Of a stretch of 64,000 nucleotides of DNA, positions 50,689 through 59,068 are shown piece by piece (position 1 is the stretch's first letter; each line of letters begins with the position of its first letter). This DNA comes from JBOEGW01 sp050633625 (GTDB lineage: Bacteria > Pseudomonadota > Alphaproteobacteria > Rhodobacterales > Rhodobacteraceae), in assembly GCA_050633625.1 (NCBI GenBank), contig JBOEGW010000012.1:35113-99112 (forward strand), in the 5' to 3' direction. The position numbers were made by a program, and so were the translations under genes. The notes under the pieces were generated by a model. That model searched no databases and was not told where the DNA came from. It worked only from the letters and a program-made list of their open reading frames with translations.

Positions 50689-51759
50689 TCAGTTTTTGTT
50701 ATCGTCTATGTCAGGACCATCAAGATCCTGATCCCTGCCGGAGACTGGGTTACCTATGGGTTCCATTTTCTCTGGGGTAATGATCTGCCCTGGACCAGCG
50801 GCCTTCGCGTTCGCCAACGCTAGAAGAGCGGCCTCTGGATTCTCAGAGATCCACTTATGAAGCCCGTCATCTCCGTTCTTGACGGTGATGATCACGTTTC
50901 TTTTGGTGACCTTCACCATCCCGAGTTTTGTCTTGATCGCCGATGGGGCAGGGGGCTTGTGCTGTTTCAGGAGCCCTTCGAAGATCGCAAAGCGTTCGTC
51001 GGAGGTCTTGCCTGAACCTCTGGATTCCATGAGAGCATCATGGAATTCTCGGTTTCCGGCCGGAAACCCTTCACCTCCAGAGAAGCCAAGGCTCTCATAA
51101 GACTTTGCGGCAGCATACCAACGATCCCGTCCAACCCCGTGTGCCGCCCCGATCTTTTGGATGAGTTCAGTCGGAATACAGGAAGTGACTTGTTTCATGC
51201 GAGCAAGTCCCGTGAGCTTGTCACCGGCTTTCCTAGCTTTCTGATCGATGTTGAGGGCGTCACAGACCAGTCCCTCATCCTTGCCGGACTCTATGAGAGA
51301 ACGTGCAAAAAGGGCTTTCTCGATCCAGCTGAGGTCTTTTCGGAAGCTGTTCTCTTGGCCTTGTGCAAGAATCGCTTGATCCTCATCCAAGCCTCTGATG
51401 AGAGCCTTTGCGGGCTTGCCAATAAGTCGAAGGGCCGCTAATCGCCTGCGCCCATAGATGATCCTGTACCGCCCCCCTTCGGGGCTCAGAAGTATCGGGA
51501 TAAGCTGTCCCTGCTTGTCAATGCTTTCAGCCAGCTCCCTGATGTCATCTTCGTCATCCAGGGCCAGACGATCCTGGAACTCAGAATCATCAATAAGGTC
51601 GGTACTGATTTCTTGAATTGAAGATTGTGCCGCATCCTGAAGAGAACGGGCCATTCCCGAAAGGGCAGGGGCTCGTGACTGGGTTCGAGTCGGAGAAATC
51701 GACGAGCTCTGCTGCTTTTCTTCATCCTCGGGAATGTCGAATGTGACTTTGCGGGCCAT
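50689..51759 (-). CDS. repB: Partition protein RepB
   Basis: 356 residues from the ATG at 51759, which overlaps the repA stop (TAATG). ParB-family features: LIDDSEFQDRLALDDEDDIR, ELAESIDKQGQLIPILLSPE, YRIIYGRRRLAALRLIG, AQGQENSFRKDLSWIEKALF and an HTH near LVCDALNIDQKARKAG. Binds parS sites and works with RepA to segregate the plasmid. Contains one parS-like palindrome within its coding sequence. Confidence 0.92.
   Translation of the reverse strand: MARKVTFDIPEDEEKQQSSSISPTRTQSRAPALSGMARSLQDAAQSSIQEISTDLIDDSEFQDRLALDDEDDIRELAESIDKQGQLIPILLSPEGGRYRIIYGRRRLAALRLIGKPAKALIRGLDEDQAILAQGQENSFRKDLSWIEKALFARSLIESGKDEGLVCDALNIDQKARKAGDKLTGLARMKQVTSCIPTELIQKIGAAHGVGRDRWYAAAKSYESLGFSGGEGFPAGNREFHDALMESRGSGKTSDERFAIFEGLLKQHKPPAPSAIKTKLGMVKVTKRNVIITVKNGDDGLHKWISENPEAALLALANAKAAGPGQIITPEKMEPIGNPVSGRDQDLDGPDIDDNKN
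51052..51067. other. Candidate parS palindrome in repB
   Basis: GTTTCCGGCCGGAAAC, identical to the copy inside repC. Confidence 0.7.
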
Positions 51760-52946
51760 TACTTGCGCCCCCATGCCGTTTTGATGAGCCCTTCGACCTC
51801 CGCCACAACCCCGTTGATGGACTCGATAGCCCGATCGTACGTCTGGCGATGAAAATCCGTTCTGGCGATCTCGAACAGTGTCTGTTGCGTGAGCCCAGCG
51901 TCAGAGACTGCGGAGGATTTCAGGAAAGGCTGAGTAAGAACGTCATCCGTGAACATGGTCCGCAGGAATGCCGCCATCTGGGTTTGGGGGCCGTCATTGG
52001 GCTCGAAACGAGTGATTAGAAATCTCATGAAGTCCCAGTCGGGCGATGCGCCCACATCAGCAATTGTTGCCATGAGGCTGGATGTGAGCTGCAGGAATTG
52101 GGCCATCGAGGCGACGTCAAGCATGCTTGGAATGACAGTGACGACTAGGGATGTCGACGCTACCAAAGCCGATAGTGTGGTAAACCCGAGTTGCGGTGGG
52201 CAGTCGATGACGACAATGTCGTAGTCTGTCTCGACTTCATTAATGCAAAGGGCAAGCCGCTGATAGAACGGCGGCCTGATATTGTTTCGAAGGGCGTGTG
52301 CGGTTTCGGTCTCGAACTCAGAGAGCAGCAAGCCGGCCGCGGCTAGATCGAGGTTGTGGAAATACGTTTTGCGCACAACGTCTCTAAAGGGGATAGGGTC
52401 CTCGTACCGAAGGGCATCGTACACCGTTCCGGCCTCAGGGAAGTCGATTTCCGGCCGGAAACCGAACATGGTGGTCATTGAGGCTTGTGGGTCGAGATCA
52501 ATTGCCAGAACCCGATAACCATCAAGGGCAAGCTTTTGGGCCAGATGGATCGCTGTTGTCGTCTTCCCTGCGCCCCCTTTGAAGTTGGCGATCGAAATGA
52601 TCTGGATATGCTCCCCATCCCGACGACGAGGAACGATATGCTGGAACTTGGTGCTTGACCGGGCTATTTCGTGGCGCGCTATATCGATTTGCTCTGCAGT
52701 GTAGAACCTGCGGCCGCGGGCGTCTGTCTCGATTTCACCGAGATCGAGCTTGTCCTCGAAAAACATCTTCCGCAAAAAATCTTGGCTTACGCCGAGGATC
52801 TGGGCAACTTCCGTGGATGAGAAGCGTCTGAGAGCCTTTCGTTCATCAGGTAGAAACGACTTGCGCATATTCACATCAAGCGATTTGCTTAGACGTGTCG
52901 CCATCGTCTGGATCTTTTGATCCATTCTGATCCGCTGCTCGTTCAT
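51759..52946 (-). CDS. repA: Partition ATPase RepA
   Basis: 395 residues. N-terminal helix-turn-helix for autorepression (FSSTEVAQILGVSQDFLRKM), deviant Walker A FKGGAGKTTTAIHLAQ at about 125-140, LDPQASMTTMFG, and Walker B YDIVVIDCPPQLGF. ParA-family partition ATPase that also represses the repABC operon with RepB. First gene of the cassette. Upstream 52947-53228 should contain its promoter. Confidence 0.93.
   Translation of the reverse strand: MNEQRIRMDQKIQTMATRLSKSLDVNMRKSFLPDERKALRRFSSTEVAQILGVSQDFLRKMFFEDKLDLGEIETDARGRRFYTAEQIDIARHEIARSSTKFQHIVPRRRDGEHIQIISIANFKGGAGKTTTAIHLAQKLALDGYRVLAIDLDPQASMTTMFGFRPEIDFPEAGTVYDALRYEDPIPFRDVVRKTYFHNLDLAAAGLLLSEFETETAHALRNNIRPPFYQRLALCINEVETDYDIVVIDCPPQLGFTTLSALVASTSLVVTVIPSMLDVASMAQFLQLTSSLMATIADVGASPDWDFMRFLITRFEPNDGPQTQMAAFLRTMFTDDVLTQPFLKSSAVSDAGLTQQTLFEIARTDFHRQTYDRAIESINGVVAEVEGLIKTAWGRK
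52448..52461. other. Candidate parS palindrome in repA
   Basis: TTTCCGGCCGGAAA, perfect 14-bp palindrome; the outer pair seen in the other two copies is mismatched here. Confidence 0.6.
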
Positions 52947-53228
52947 GCCCGTCCCGCCGCCCGTCTTCCGAGTCTATCTTGAGAAGGAACGCAAAACCGC
53001 CGGAAACTGATGGTTAGCGTTCTTCCGCAAAAATGTCAGGAAAGCGTTTGACAGGCAAGGATTTTTTCAGATGGTGGGCCGGTATCCGGTGAAATCATTT
53101 ATTTACAATGACTTATCTTATTTCGCGGATCCAGCGCGTCAAGTGCTTGTGTCGCTGCCATCACTTAAACGCAAGATGTACCCGATTCACATAGGCGGTT
53201 TTGCTTCCAAAGAACGAATCTGAGTCTC
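52947..53228. other. repA upstream region
   Basis: 282 bases. Contains a parS half-site (GCCGGAAAC near 53000) and possible minus-strand promoter boxes CTGACA and TAACCA 17 bases apart, both weak. No gene seen. Confidence 0.35.
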
Positions 53229-54110
53229 TTAAATCATTCCCAGTCTCTCAGCCCGTTCCAGCAGCATCTTCACCGAAGACGGCCGCCATCTTGTTCGGCC
53301 ACGAGGCGTGCGTTCGCGCATAGATTCCAGCCGTTCACAGATCGCTTGAAGCGTGATGTCGGGATCTGCGCCCTTGATGCCAGCAATAATTGCGGGCAGG
53401 CGGTCGTCGGTTTCGCGGCGCCCGGCGCGGGCCAGCACCTCGGCAGGCAGGAAGCCGTCGCGGACATAGGCCTTCACAGCGCGCAGCAGGCGGCTTTGGG
53501 TCCAGCGACGCGCCTCGGGCAAGGGGCCGTTGACGATGCGCACCACGTCTTCCCAAGCCAAGTCGGGGCGTAACCGGCGCACATGGGGCACCCAATCTTG
53601 TGCCGTCTCGTTCAGACGCTCCATGTAGCCGTCCTGTCGCGCCAGCCGCACCTTGCGAAGAGCGGCTGGGTCTTTGGCCCGCAGCCCAGGGTTCCCGCCC
53701 ACGCGGCCCTTTGTGCGCGCGCTGGCGAGGCCGGCCTTGGTTCGTTCCCGGATAAGGGCGCGCTCAAACTCGGCCGCAGCCCCCAGCACTTGCAAAGTGA
53801 ACTTGCCCTGCGGGGATCCGGTGTCGATGGGGTCTTGAATGGAACGAAAGAAAGCACCCTTGGCCTCCAGCCGCTCGATCACCTCCAGCAGATGTGACAG
53901 GGACCGCGCGAGGCGGTCGATCCGTACGACAACCAGCGTGTCGCCCTTGCTAATGCGCTCCAGCAAGCGGGCAAGCACCGGCCGGGCACGATTGCCGCCT
54001 GAGGCGTGCTCTTCGAAGATCTCGACGCATCCCGCAGTTTGCAGGGCCTCAGACTGGGGCAGGGGGGTCTGATCCTCTGTGGATACGCGCGCATAGCCCA
54101 TCAGGGGCAT
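53229..54110 (-). CDS. Serine recombinase / resolvase
   Basis: 293 residues. Catalytic domain with nucleophile Ser10 in GYARVSTEDQTPLPQ, VVVRIDRLARSLSHLLEVIE, and GAAAEFERALIRERTKAGLA. The C-terminal 110 residues (after GRVGGNPGLRAKDP) are longer than in Tn3 resolvases and hold a helical domain of unknown role. Resolves plasmid multimers or belongs to a transposon that brought the mer genes. Divergent from the 355-residue gene. Confidence 0.88.
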   Translation of the reverse strand: MPLMGYARVSTEDQTPLPQSEALQTAGCVEIFEEHASGGNRARPVLARLLERISKGDTLVVVRIDRLARSLSHLLEVIERLEAKGAFFRSIQDPIDTGSPQGKFTLQVLGAAAEFERALIRERTKAGLASARTKGRVGGNPGLRAKDPAALRKVRLARQDGYMERLNETAQDWVPHVRRLRPDLAWEDVVRIVNGPLPEARRWTQSRLLRAVKAYVRDGFLPAEVLARAGRRETDDRLPAIIAGIKGADPDITLQAICERLESMRERTPRGRTRWRPSSVKMLLERAERLGMI

Positions 54111-54308
54111 GAAAATCGGCCGTTTGCAATTTCATATACCGGTATTAAACGACCGTTTGAAAACGAATGCAAGCAAGTGATCTCTTGTCGTGCTGGTGCA
54201 CAATCCCTTGGTTTTCTTGCACTGAGCGCGATCTGAGAGGTTCCGCCGACAGTCGCGCGTCCGTACTATATAAAGAGCGCGGGCAACTGCCACAAAATCG
54301 CTTGGGTA

Positions 54309-54336
54309 ATGTGCATAATATAGATATTTTGCACAT
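54309..54336 (+). promoter_or_regulatory. Inverted repeat directly before the RHE_PE00001-type gene
   Basis: ATGTGCA (54309-54315) and TGCACAT (54330-54336) flank an AT-rich centre, TAATATAGATATTT, which could be the -10 region. The right arm ends at the start codon, leaving no room for a Shine-Dalgarno sequence, so translation may be leaderless. Likely autoregulatory. Confidence 0.55.
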
Positions 54337-55404
54337 ATGAAGCCGCAAGCATCTACTTTTCCTGATGATTTTGACGACCCCCTCATCACCACCGAGGGGG
54401 ATGTGGGGGCTCACGAGGACGACCTCTGGTTCCTGCCGGGGCCGCTCGAAGAAGAACCGGATGATTTGCCGCCCGGGCCACGGGCAGAACCGTCCGACAT
54501 TGCTGTCATCGACGACTGGGCAAAGGCGGAAGCGGCTCAGGCTGCGCGGCTGGCAAAGGTGGCTGGACGCCTGGGTGCGCTGGATGACCGCTTGCTGCGT
54601 GGCCCGGATGGCTGGCGACACAGACTGGCACTGATCGAGGCGGCAGACCTCAGCTGGCTTGCAGGGGATCGGGTGAGTTCTGACCGCCTCGCTCTTTGGA
54701 TATCAATGCGATTGTCTGGCGCACAGGATGACCCGAATGCCTTGGCAAGAGTTGGCTGGGCTGTTCGCCGCCTGATGGGTGGTCCGGGTCCAATGGTCGA
54801 TCTGGCGGCCTTTCTGGACCGCCGCGATCCCGAGAACATCGAGGATGCCACCGAGCGGCTAGAGGAGCGCGCGGGCGGATGGCTGGAGGTGATGAAATCA
54901 GCTGTTCATCTACACCCGATCACGCGGGCTTGCATGGGGTTTCACCTCTGGAGCTTGGCGGGTCTCGGGCAACAAGGCGACCAGATCGAAGCAGCCGTTA
55001 CCGCGGCAAGGATCACGGCCAGCGACGGAAAGGGAGCGAACTTTGCACCACTAGCTATGGGTGGGGCAGGGGGGTTGCGCGCGTCGGGCTTACCACCGGA
55101 GCGTCTTGCTCGCTGGCTGGATGGGATGGAGACTGCCTGCCTGACCGCGATGCGGCACTTGGACTATATCGAGACATGGTCAGCGAGGACAGAAGCAGAG
55201 ATGAGCTCGCTCTCAGGCAAAACTCCACCGGCTTTGCGTGCCGTGCTGACCGAATGGCCGCTCCTCTCCGCACCGATGGCCGAGGCCCTGACCGGCACTA
55301 GCCGAGCGGCGGTCCAGCGGAACCTGACCTGGATGGAAGAAAGGGGATTGGTCCGTGAGGTAACAGGGCAGGGAAAGTTTCGAATGTGGCGGACAGCAAA
55401 TTAG
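54337..55404 (+). CDS. RHE_PE00001-type protein (DUF1612 and helix-turn-helix)
   Basis: 355 residues. Acidic N-terminus (DDFDDPLITTEGDVGAHEDD), central helical DUF1612-like domain (GRLGALDDRLLRGPDGWRHR; LALIEAADLSWLAGD), and a C-terminal winged helix (LSAPMAEALTGTSRAAVQRN, LTWMEERGLVREVTGQGKFR). Often found next to a resolvase on rhizobial and rhodobacterial plasmids; possibly a filamentation-induced-by-cAMP-type or regulatory protein. Function unproven. Confidence 0.7.
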   Translation: MKPQASTFPDDFDDPLITTEGDVGAHEDDLWFLPGPLEEEPDDLPPGPRAEPSDIAVIDDWAKAEAAQAARLAKVAGRLGALDDRLLRGPDGWRHRLALIEAADLSWLAGDRVSSDRLALWISMRLSGAQDDPNALARVGWAVRRLMGGPGPMVDLAAFLDRRDPENIEDATERLEERAGGWLEVMKSAVHLHPITRACMGFHLWSLAGLGQQGDQIEAAVTAARITASDGKGANFAPLAMGGAGGLRASGLPPERLARWLDGMETACLTAMRHLDYIETWSARTEAEMSSLSGKTPPALRAVLTEWPLLSAPMAEALTGTSRAAVQRNLTWMEERGLVREVTGQGKFRMWRTAN

Positions 55405-55733
55405 AATTTGCCTAAATGAGAACAAGAACATGCCCAAGCGGGATTTCAGCCATTCAGTTTCCAGTAAAATACGCGACCTTCAGGAGAGGCGCGAGCACCT
55501 CGAAGCCGCGGTGCCGGATCGAGCGATAAATCTTGCGGTAACTCTGTGCCTGCACCTGTCCGAGTTGATCAGCTTGGCCGGCTACGGCCTGATTCGTGGA
55601 AGCGGATGTCTAGGAAACTAGGGGCACCTCAGAGCGCGGTTTCTTCGCTGCCCGCGATATTGGTCACGGTGTTCCTAGCGCGGAAGCCAAGGACTGTCCG
55701 GTTTGATTGCCGCGGATTTCCTCAAGAAACCTT
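55405..55733. other. Gap between RHE_PE00001-type gene and merR
   Basis: A 63-codon plus-strand frame at 55430-55621 (MPKRDFSHSVSSKIRDLQER) has a purine-rich stretch upstream but no known relatives that I recognise. It may be a decayed gene end. Nothing else seen. Probably the left boundary of the mer segment. Confidence 0.35.
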
Positions 55734-56156
55734 TTAGGCCTCCTCCCTCAGCGCATCTATGACGGGGCATTCGGGCACATCGTCTCCGCTACATTGCGCC
55801 ACGGTGGACGACAGGACGTGCTCAATGCGCTTGAGATCCGCGATCTTGGCGCGGACTGAAGCGAGATGCGCATTTGCCAGACCCTGCACCTCGCCGCAGG
55901 TCTGGGCCCCGCCATCGACCAATGCGAGCAGATCGCGAACCTCGTCGAGCGTGAACCCCAACTCGCGCGCGCGCATGATGAAGCGCAGACGCGCGACATG
56001 TCTGTCATCGTAGACGCGATAATTTTTGCTGGAGCGCGGCGGCTCGGGCATGACGCCGATGTTCTCGTAGTAGCGAATAGTTTCGAGATTGCAGCCGGTC
56101 AGCTTGGCCAGATCTCCGCGCCTGAGGACCTTCACCGATCTGTGATGATTATTCAC
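55734..56156 (-). CDS. merR: Mercury-responsive regulator MerR
   Basis: 140 residues from the GTG at 56156. HTH (VKVLRRGDLAKLTGCNLETI, RYYENIGVMPEPPRS), dimer helix, and the three mercury-binding Cys: Cys87 (QTCGEV), Cys122 (AQCSG) and Cys130 (PECPVI), matching Cys82, Cys117 and Cys126 of Tn501 MerR. Represses and, with Hg(II), activates the divergent operon. The frame stays open far upstream antisense to mer genes, but only this part is coding. Confidence 0.92.
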   Translation of the reverse strand: MNNHHRSVKVLRRGDLAKLTGCNLETIRYYENIGVMPEPPRSSKNYRVYDDRHVARLRFIMRARELGFTLDEVRDLLALVDGGAQTCGEVQGLANAHLASVRAKIADLKRIEHVLSSTVAQCSGDDVPECPVIDALREEA

Positions 56157-56167
56157 ACCAAACCCCC

Positions 56168-56198
56168 TTGAGCCTGTACCAGCTACAGACCCTAGATT
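56168..56198 (+). promoter_or_regulatory. MerR-controlled mer promoter
   Basis: -35 TTGAGC (56168-56173), 19-base spacer, -10 TAGATT (56193-56198). The operator dyad CTGTA-N5-TACAG (56174-56188) lies in the spacer. The overlong 19-base spacing is the hallmark of MerR-type promoters. Confidence 0.8.
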
Positions 56199-56219
56199 GA
56201 GATCATCACTGAGGCAAGG

Positions 56220-56639
56220 ATGATTCGAACCATGACTGAAACCACATCCGCCGGCCGCCAGTCGGCAATGGGCGAAACCCCGGCAGCTGACAAAAAGGCA
56301 TGGGCGACAACCGGGCTCGGCGTACTCGGCGCGCTGGCCATGACCTCCTGTTGCATCCTGCCGCTGGTGCTGGTGAGCTTCGGCGTCACCGGCGTGTTCA
56401 TCGCCCAGTTGGGCGCGTTCTATCAATATAAGTGGATCACCTTCGCACTGAGTGCCGCTTTCATCGGATACGGCTTTTACAAGGCGTATAGCCCGATCCC
56501 GGCCGAAGCCTGCGTTGATGGCACCTGCGCGCGACCGATGAACCGAACACTCATGCGGTCCATTCTCTGGATTGCCAGCGGGATCGTCGCCGTGGCGATG
56601 ATCTTCCCCTACCTGACCCCCTACATCCTGTCCTACTGA
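56220..56639 (+). CDS. merT: Mercuric transport protein MerT
   Basis: 139 residues from 56220 (GAGG five bases upstream); the ATG at 56232 is an alternative. Three membrane segments; first-helix Cys pair in LAMTSCCILPLVLVSFGVTG and loop Cys pair in EACVDGTCARP, both as in MerT. Takes Hg(II) from MerP into the cytoplasm for reduction. Confidence 0.92.
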   Translation: MIRTMTETTSAGRQSAMGETPAADKKAWATTGLGVLGALAMTSCCILPLVLVSFGVTGVFIAQLGAFYQYKWITFALSAAFIGYGFYKAYSPIPAEACVDGTCARPMNRTLMRSILWIASGIVAVAMIFPYLTPYILSY

Positions 56640-56651
56640 AAGGCGTAACCG

Positions 56652-56957
56652 ATGAAACATCTCTCTCTCGCACTCGCAACTCTCGGCATTCTGGCCGCAA
56701 TGCCCGCCAGTGCCGAAGAACAGCGCATCAATGTCGGTGTCGCCGAACTGACATGCCCGACCTGCTCGTTCACCGTCGCGGCGGCGATGCGCGGCGTGCC
56801 CACGGTCGAAATCGTCGACTTCCAGGAAGGCGAGGAGTTTGGCACGGGCACTTACGTCGTGGCCTTCGACGATCAGGCGGCCAACCCAGACATGATCATC
56901 GAGGCGGTTCTGGCCAATGGCTATCCGGCCGAGGTGCTCCAGGCGGGGGAGTCCTGA
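56652..56957 (+). CDS. merP: Periplasmic mercury-binding protein MerP
   Basis: 101 residues. Signal peptide MKHLSLALATLGILAAMPASA, then an HMA fold with Hg-binding motif ELTCPTCSFTVAAAM. Acidic loop (FQEGEEFGTGTY) differs from the Tn501 protein. Scavenges periplasmic Hg(II) and passes it to MerT. 12 bases after merT. Confidence 0.9.
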   Translation: MKHLSLALATLGILAAMPASAEEQRINVGVAELTCPTCSFTVAAAMRGVPTVEIVDFQEGEEFGTGTYVVAFDDQAANPDMIIEAVLANGYPAEVLQAGES

Positions 56958-56973
56958 GCACGGAAGGACGGGT

Positions 56974-57276
56974 ATGGCCATGGATGACAAACATTTGGGC
57001 GGGCTTCTGGCCTTCATCATTGCCGCGCCGATCATGGTGATCTGCTGCGGCGGCGGTGGCGTCATCCTAGCCACCATTCTCGGCGGGATTGGCGGGTGGT
57101 TGATGGGGCTCGGCGGAATAGCCGCTGTCGTCGCGGCAATTGGCGCGGCGCTGGTTGTTCGCGAGATCAGGCGCAGGGGATCAGCAGGTGTCGATGGCGC
57201 ACCGGATGAGACTTGCACCAAAACCCGGGCCGCCGGTGAGAGTATCCACCGCCCGGCCGATTTCGCGGCCGAGTAG
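56974..57276 (+). CDS. Unknown mer-operon membrane protein (100 aa)
   Basis: Starts MAMDDKHLGGLLAFIIAAPI. Two hydrophobic segments rich in Gly (VICCGGGGVILATILGGIGG), with a vicinal Cys pair at about residues 24-25 inside the first membrane helix, as in MerT, MerC and MerF. The tail is basic then polar. Likely an additional mercury transporter of an uncommon type, since it resembles none of the named Mer proteins closely. Confidence 0.65.
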   Translation: MAMDDKHLGGLLAFIIAAPIMVICCGGGGVILATILGGIGGWLMGLGGIAAVVAAIGAALVVREIRRRGSAGVDGAPDETCTKTRAAGESIHRPADFAAE

Positions 57277-57373
57277 AGCAACGCACCGGCACAGGTCTTT
57301 GGGCTGTTCGGGTCGATCCCGGATCCGGTGGCACCACGCAATTGATGCACCAGACATGAGGAAACAAATTACG

Positions 57374-57604
57374 ATGCCTTCAGACGACACATCTTCGAAC
57401 GGCCTTTTGAAAGTGGGCATCATCGGCACCATCATTGTGGCGCTCTGCTGCTTTACGCCCATTTTGGTGATCCTCTTCGGCGCGGTCGGCCTGGCCGCCG
57501 TCGTCGGATATCTCGACCTCGTGCTGTTTCCGGCACTGGGCATCTTTATCCTGCTGACCATTTACGCGCTCTGGCGCAAGAACGCGCGCGGCTCGGCGTC
57601 CTGA
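57374..57604 (+). CDS. merF: Mercury transporter MerF
   Basis: 76 residues from the ATG at 57374; an in-frame ATG at 57356 would add six. Two membrane helices with the vicinal Cys pair in IVALCCFTPILVILFGAVGL and the family loop GYLDLVLFPALGIF. Moves Hg(II) across the inner membrane. Second cysteine pair of some MerF proteins is not seen here. Confidence 0.88.
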   Translation: MPSDDTSSNGLLKVGIIGTIIVALCCFTPILVILFGAVGLAAVVGYLDLVLFPALGIFILLTIYALWRKNARGSAS

Positions 57605-57667
57605 GGGAAACTGGGCTGACATCCATCCAAATAGCGCCTCAGACAAAGCATTGAAGAGAAAAACCTT

Positions 57668-59017
57668 ATGACGAAGAGCTACGACCTTATCGTGATCGGC
57701 GGTGGAACCGGTGGCAATGGCGTCGCCCGGATGGCGGCGAATGCCGGCTGGAGCGTCGCCAGCATCGACAGCGAGCCCCATGGCGGCACCTGCGCCCTGC
57801 GCGGTTGCGATCCCAAGAAGATGCTGATCGCCGTCACCGAGGGCGTCGAGTGGGCGGAAAACATGAAGGGCAAGGGGCTGGAGGCGCAGCCTTCGGTCAA
57901 CTGGTCCGACATGATCGCCTTCAAGCGCAGCTTCACCGACGCGATGCCACCGCGCATCGAGGCCGGGCTGGAAAAGGCCGGGATCGACGTCTTGCACGGA
58001 GAGGTACGGTTTACCGGCCCCGATGCGATCGAGTTGAACGGCGAGACCCTGAGGGCGAAGCATTTCCACATCGCCACCGGTGCCCGACCGATGACGCTGA
58101 ACATCCCGGGCGAGGAGTATCTCGCCACCTCGACCGATTTCCTGGAACTGCCCGAGCGTCCCGACCGCATCGCCTTTGTCGGCGGCGGGTTCATCGCGAT
58201 GGAATTCGCCCATGTGGCCAAGCGCGCGGGCGCGCGCGAGGTGACCGTGCTGGAGATGATGGACCGCCCCCTGGGCAACTTTGATCCCGATCTGGTCGCG
58301 ATGCTGGTCGAGGCGACCGCAGAGCTGGGCGTCGATCTGCGCACCAAAGCGAAGGTGGCGAAGATCGAGAAACAGGGCGACGAAGTCGTGGTCACCGTGG
58401 AACGTCACGACGGCACCGAAACGATCACTTGCGATCTGGTGGTGCATGGCACCGGCCGCGTGCCCAACATAGACGGGCTGAACCTCGAGGCCGCTGGAGT
58501 CGAATACTCACGCCGTGGCATCAAGGTGAGCGACGCGATGCGCGCCACCAACCCGGCCATTTTCGCGGCCGGCGACTGCGCTGATAGCGGGTTGAATCTG
58601 ACCCCGGTCTCGGCGGCAGAGGGACGCATCGCGGGGAAGAACATTCTGGGCGGCAAGGACGCGCGGGAGATCAAGTATCCGCCGATCCCGTCAGTGGTCT
58701 TCACCCTGCCCATGGTTGCTACCGTGGGCTTGTCGGAAGCGGCGGCCAGGGAGCAGGGGCTGAAGTTCGATGTGCATTTCGAGAAGACGGAGGGCTGGTA
58801 TTCGTCGCTGCGCGTCGGCGCGAAACACACCGGATTCAAGGTTCTTGTCGAACGGGGCAGCGGGCAAATACTCGGCGCGCACCTGATCGGACCAGGAGCC
58901 GAGGAGCAGATCAATCTTTTCGCCATGGCCATGGGTGCCGGGCAGACCGCAAATCAGATCAAGGCGATGATTTTCGCTTATCCCAGTTACGCCTCCGACA
59001 TCGGGTCGATGGTGTGA
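57668..59017 (+). CDS. Glutathione-reductase-like flavoprotein in the mer operon
   Basis: 449 residues. FAD motif LIVIGGGTGGNGVARMAANA, redox pair in GGTCALRGCDPKKML (C-x4-C), NAD(P) motif IAFVGGGFIAMEFAHVAKRA, and GDCADSG. The dimer end lacks the HPT-E catalytic dyad typical of lipoamide dehydrogenase and ends MIFAYPSYASDIGSMV, where PSYASD resembles the equivalent place. Seen in several alphaproteobacterial mer operons beside merA; may supply low-molecular-weight thiols or reduce another ligand. Substrate unknown. Confidence 0.85.
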   Translation: MTKSYDLIVIGGGTGGNGVARMAANAGWSVASIDSEPHGGTCALRGCDPKKMLIAVTEGVEWAENMKGKGLEAQPSVNWSDMIAFKRSFTDAMPPRIEAGLEKAGIDVLHGEVRFTGPDAIELNGETLRAKHFHIATGARPMTLNIPGEEYLATSTDFLELPERPDRIAFVGGGFIAMEFAHVAKRAGAREVTVLEMMDRPLGNFDPDLVAMLVEATAELGVDLRTKAKVAKIEKQGDEVVVTVERHDGTETITCDLVVHGTGRVPNIDGLNLEAAGVEYSRRGIKVSDAMRATNPAIFAAGDCADSGLNLTPVSAAEGRIAGKNILGGKDAREIKYPPIPSVVFTLPMVATVGLSEAAAREQGLKFDVHFEKTEGWYSSLRVGAKHTGFKVLVERGSGQILGAHLIGPGAEEQINLFAMAMGAGQTANQIKAMIFAYPSYASDIGSMV

Positions 59018-59068
59018 ATTGAAATTTGACCGCCGCCAAGATGGTGGCGCCCGGTTCAAGTAAAGGAA

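Noticed and set aside
55734..57350. A 538-codon minus-strand open frame covering merR and extending antisense to merT, merP and the 100-aa gene
   Set aside because: Only the last 140 codons match MerR. The rest is antisense to well-supported mer genes, and a GTG start at 56156 lies just behind the divergent promoter.
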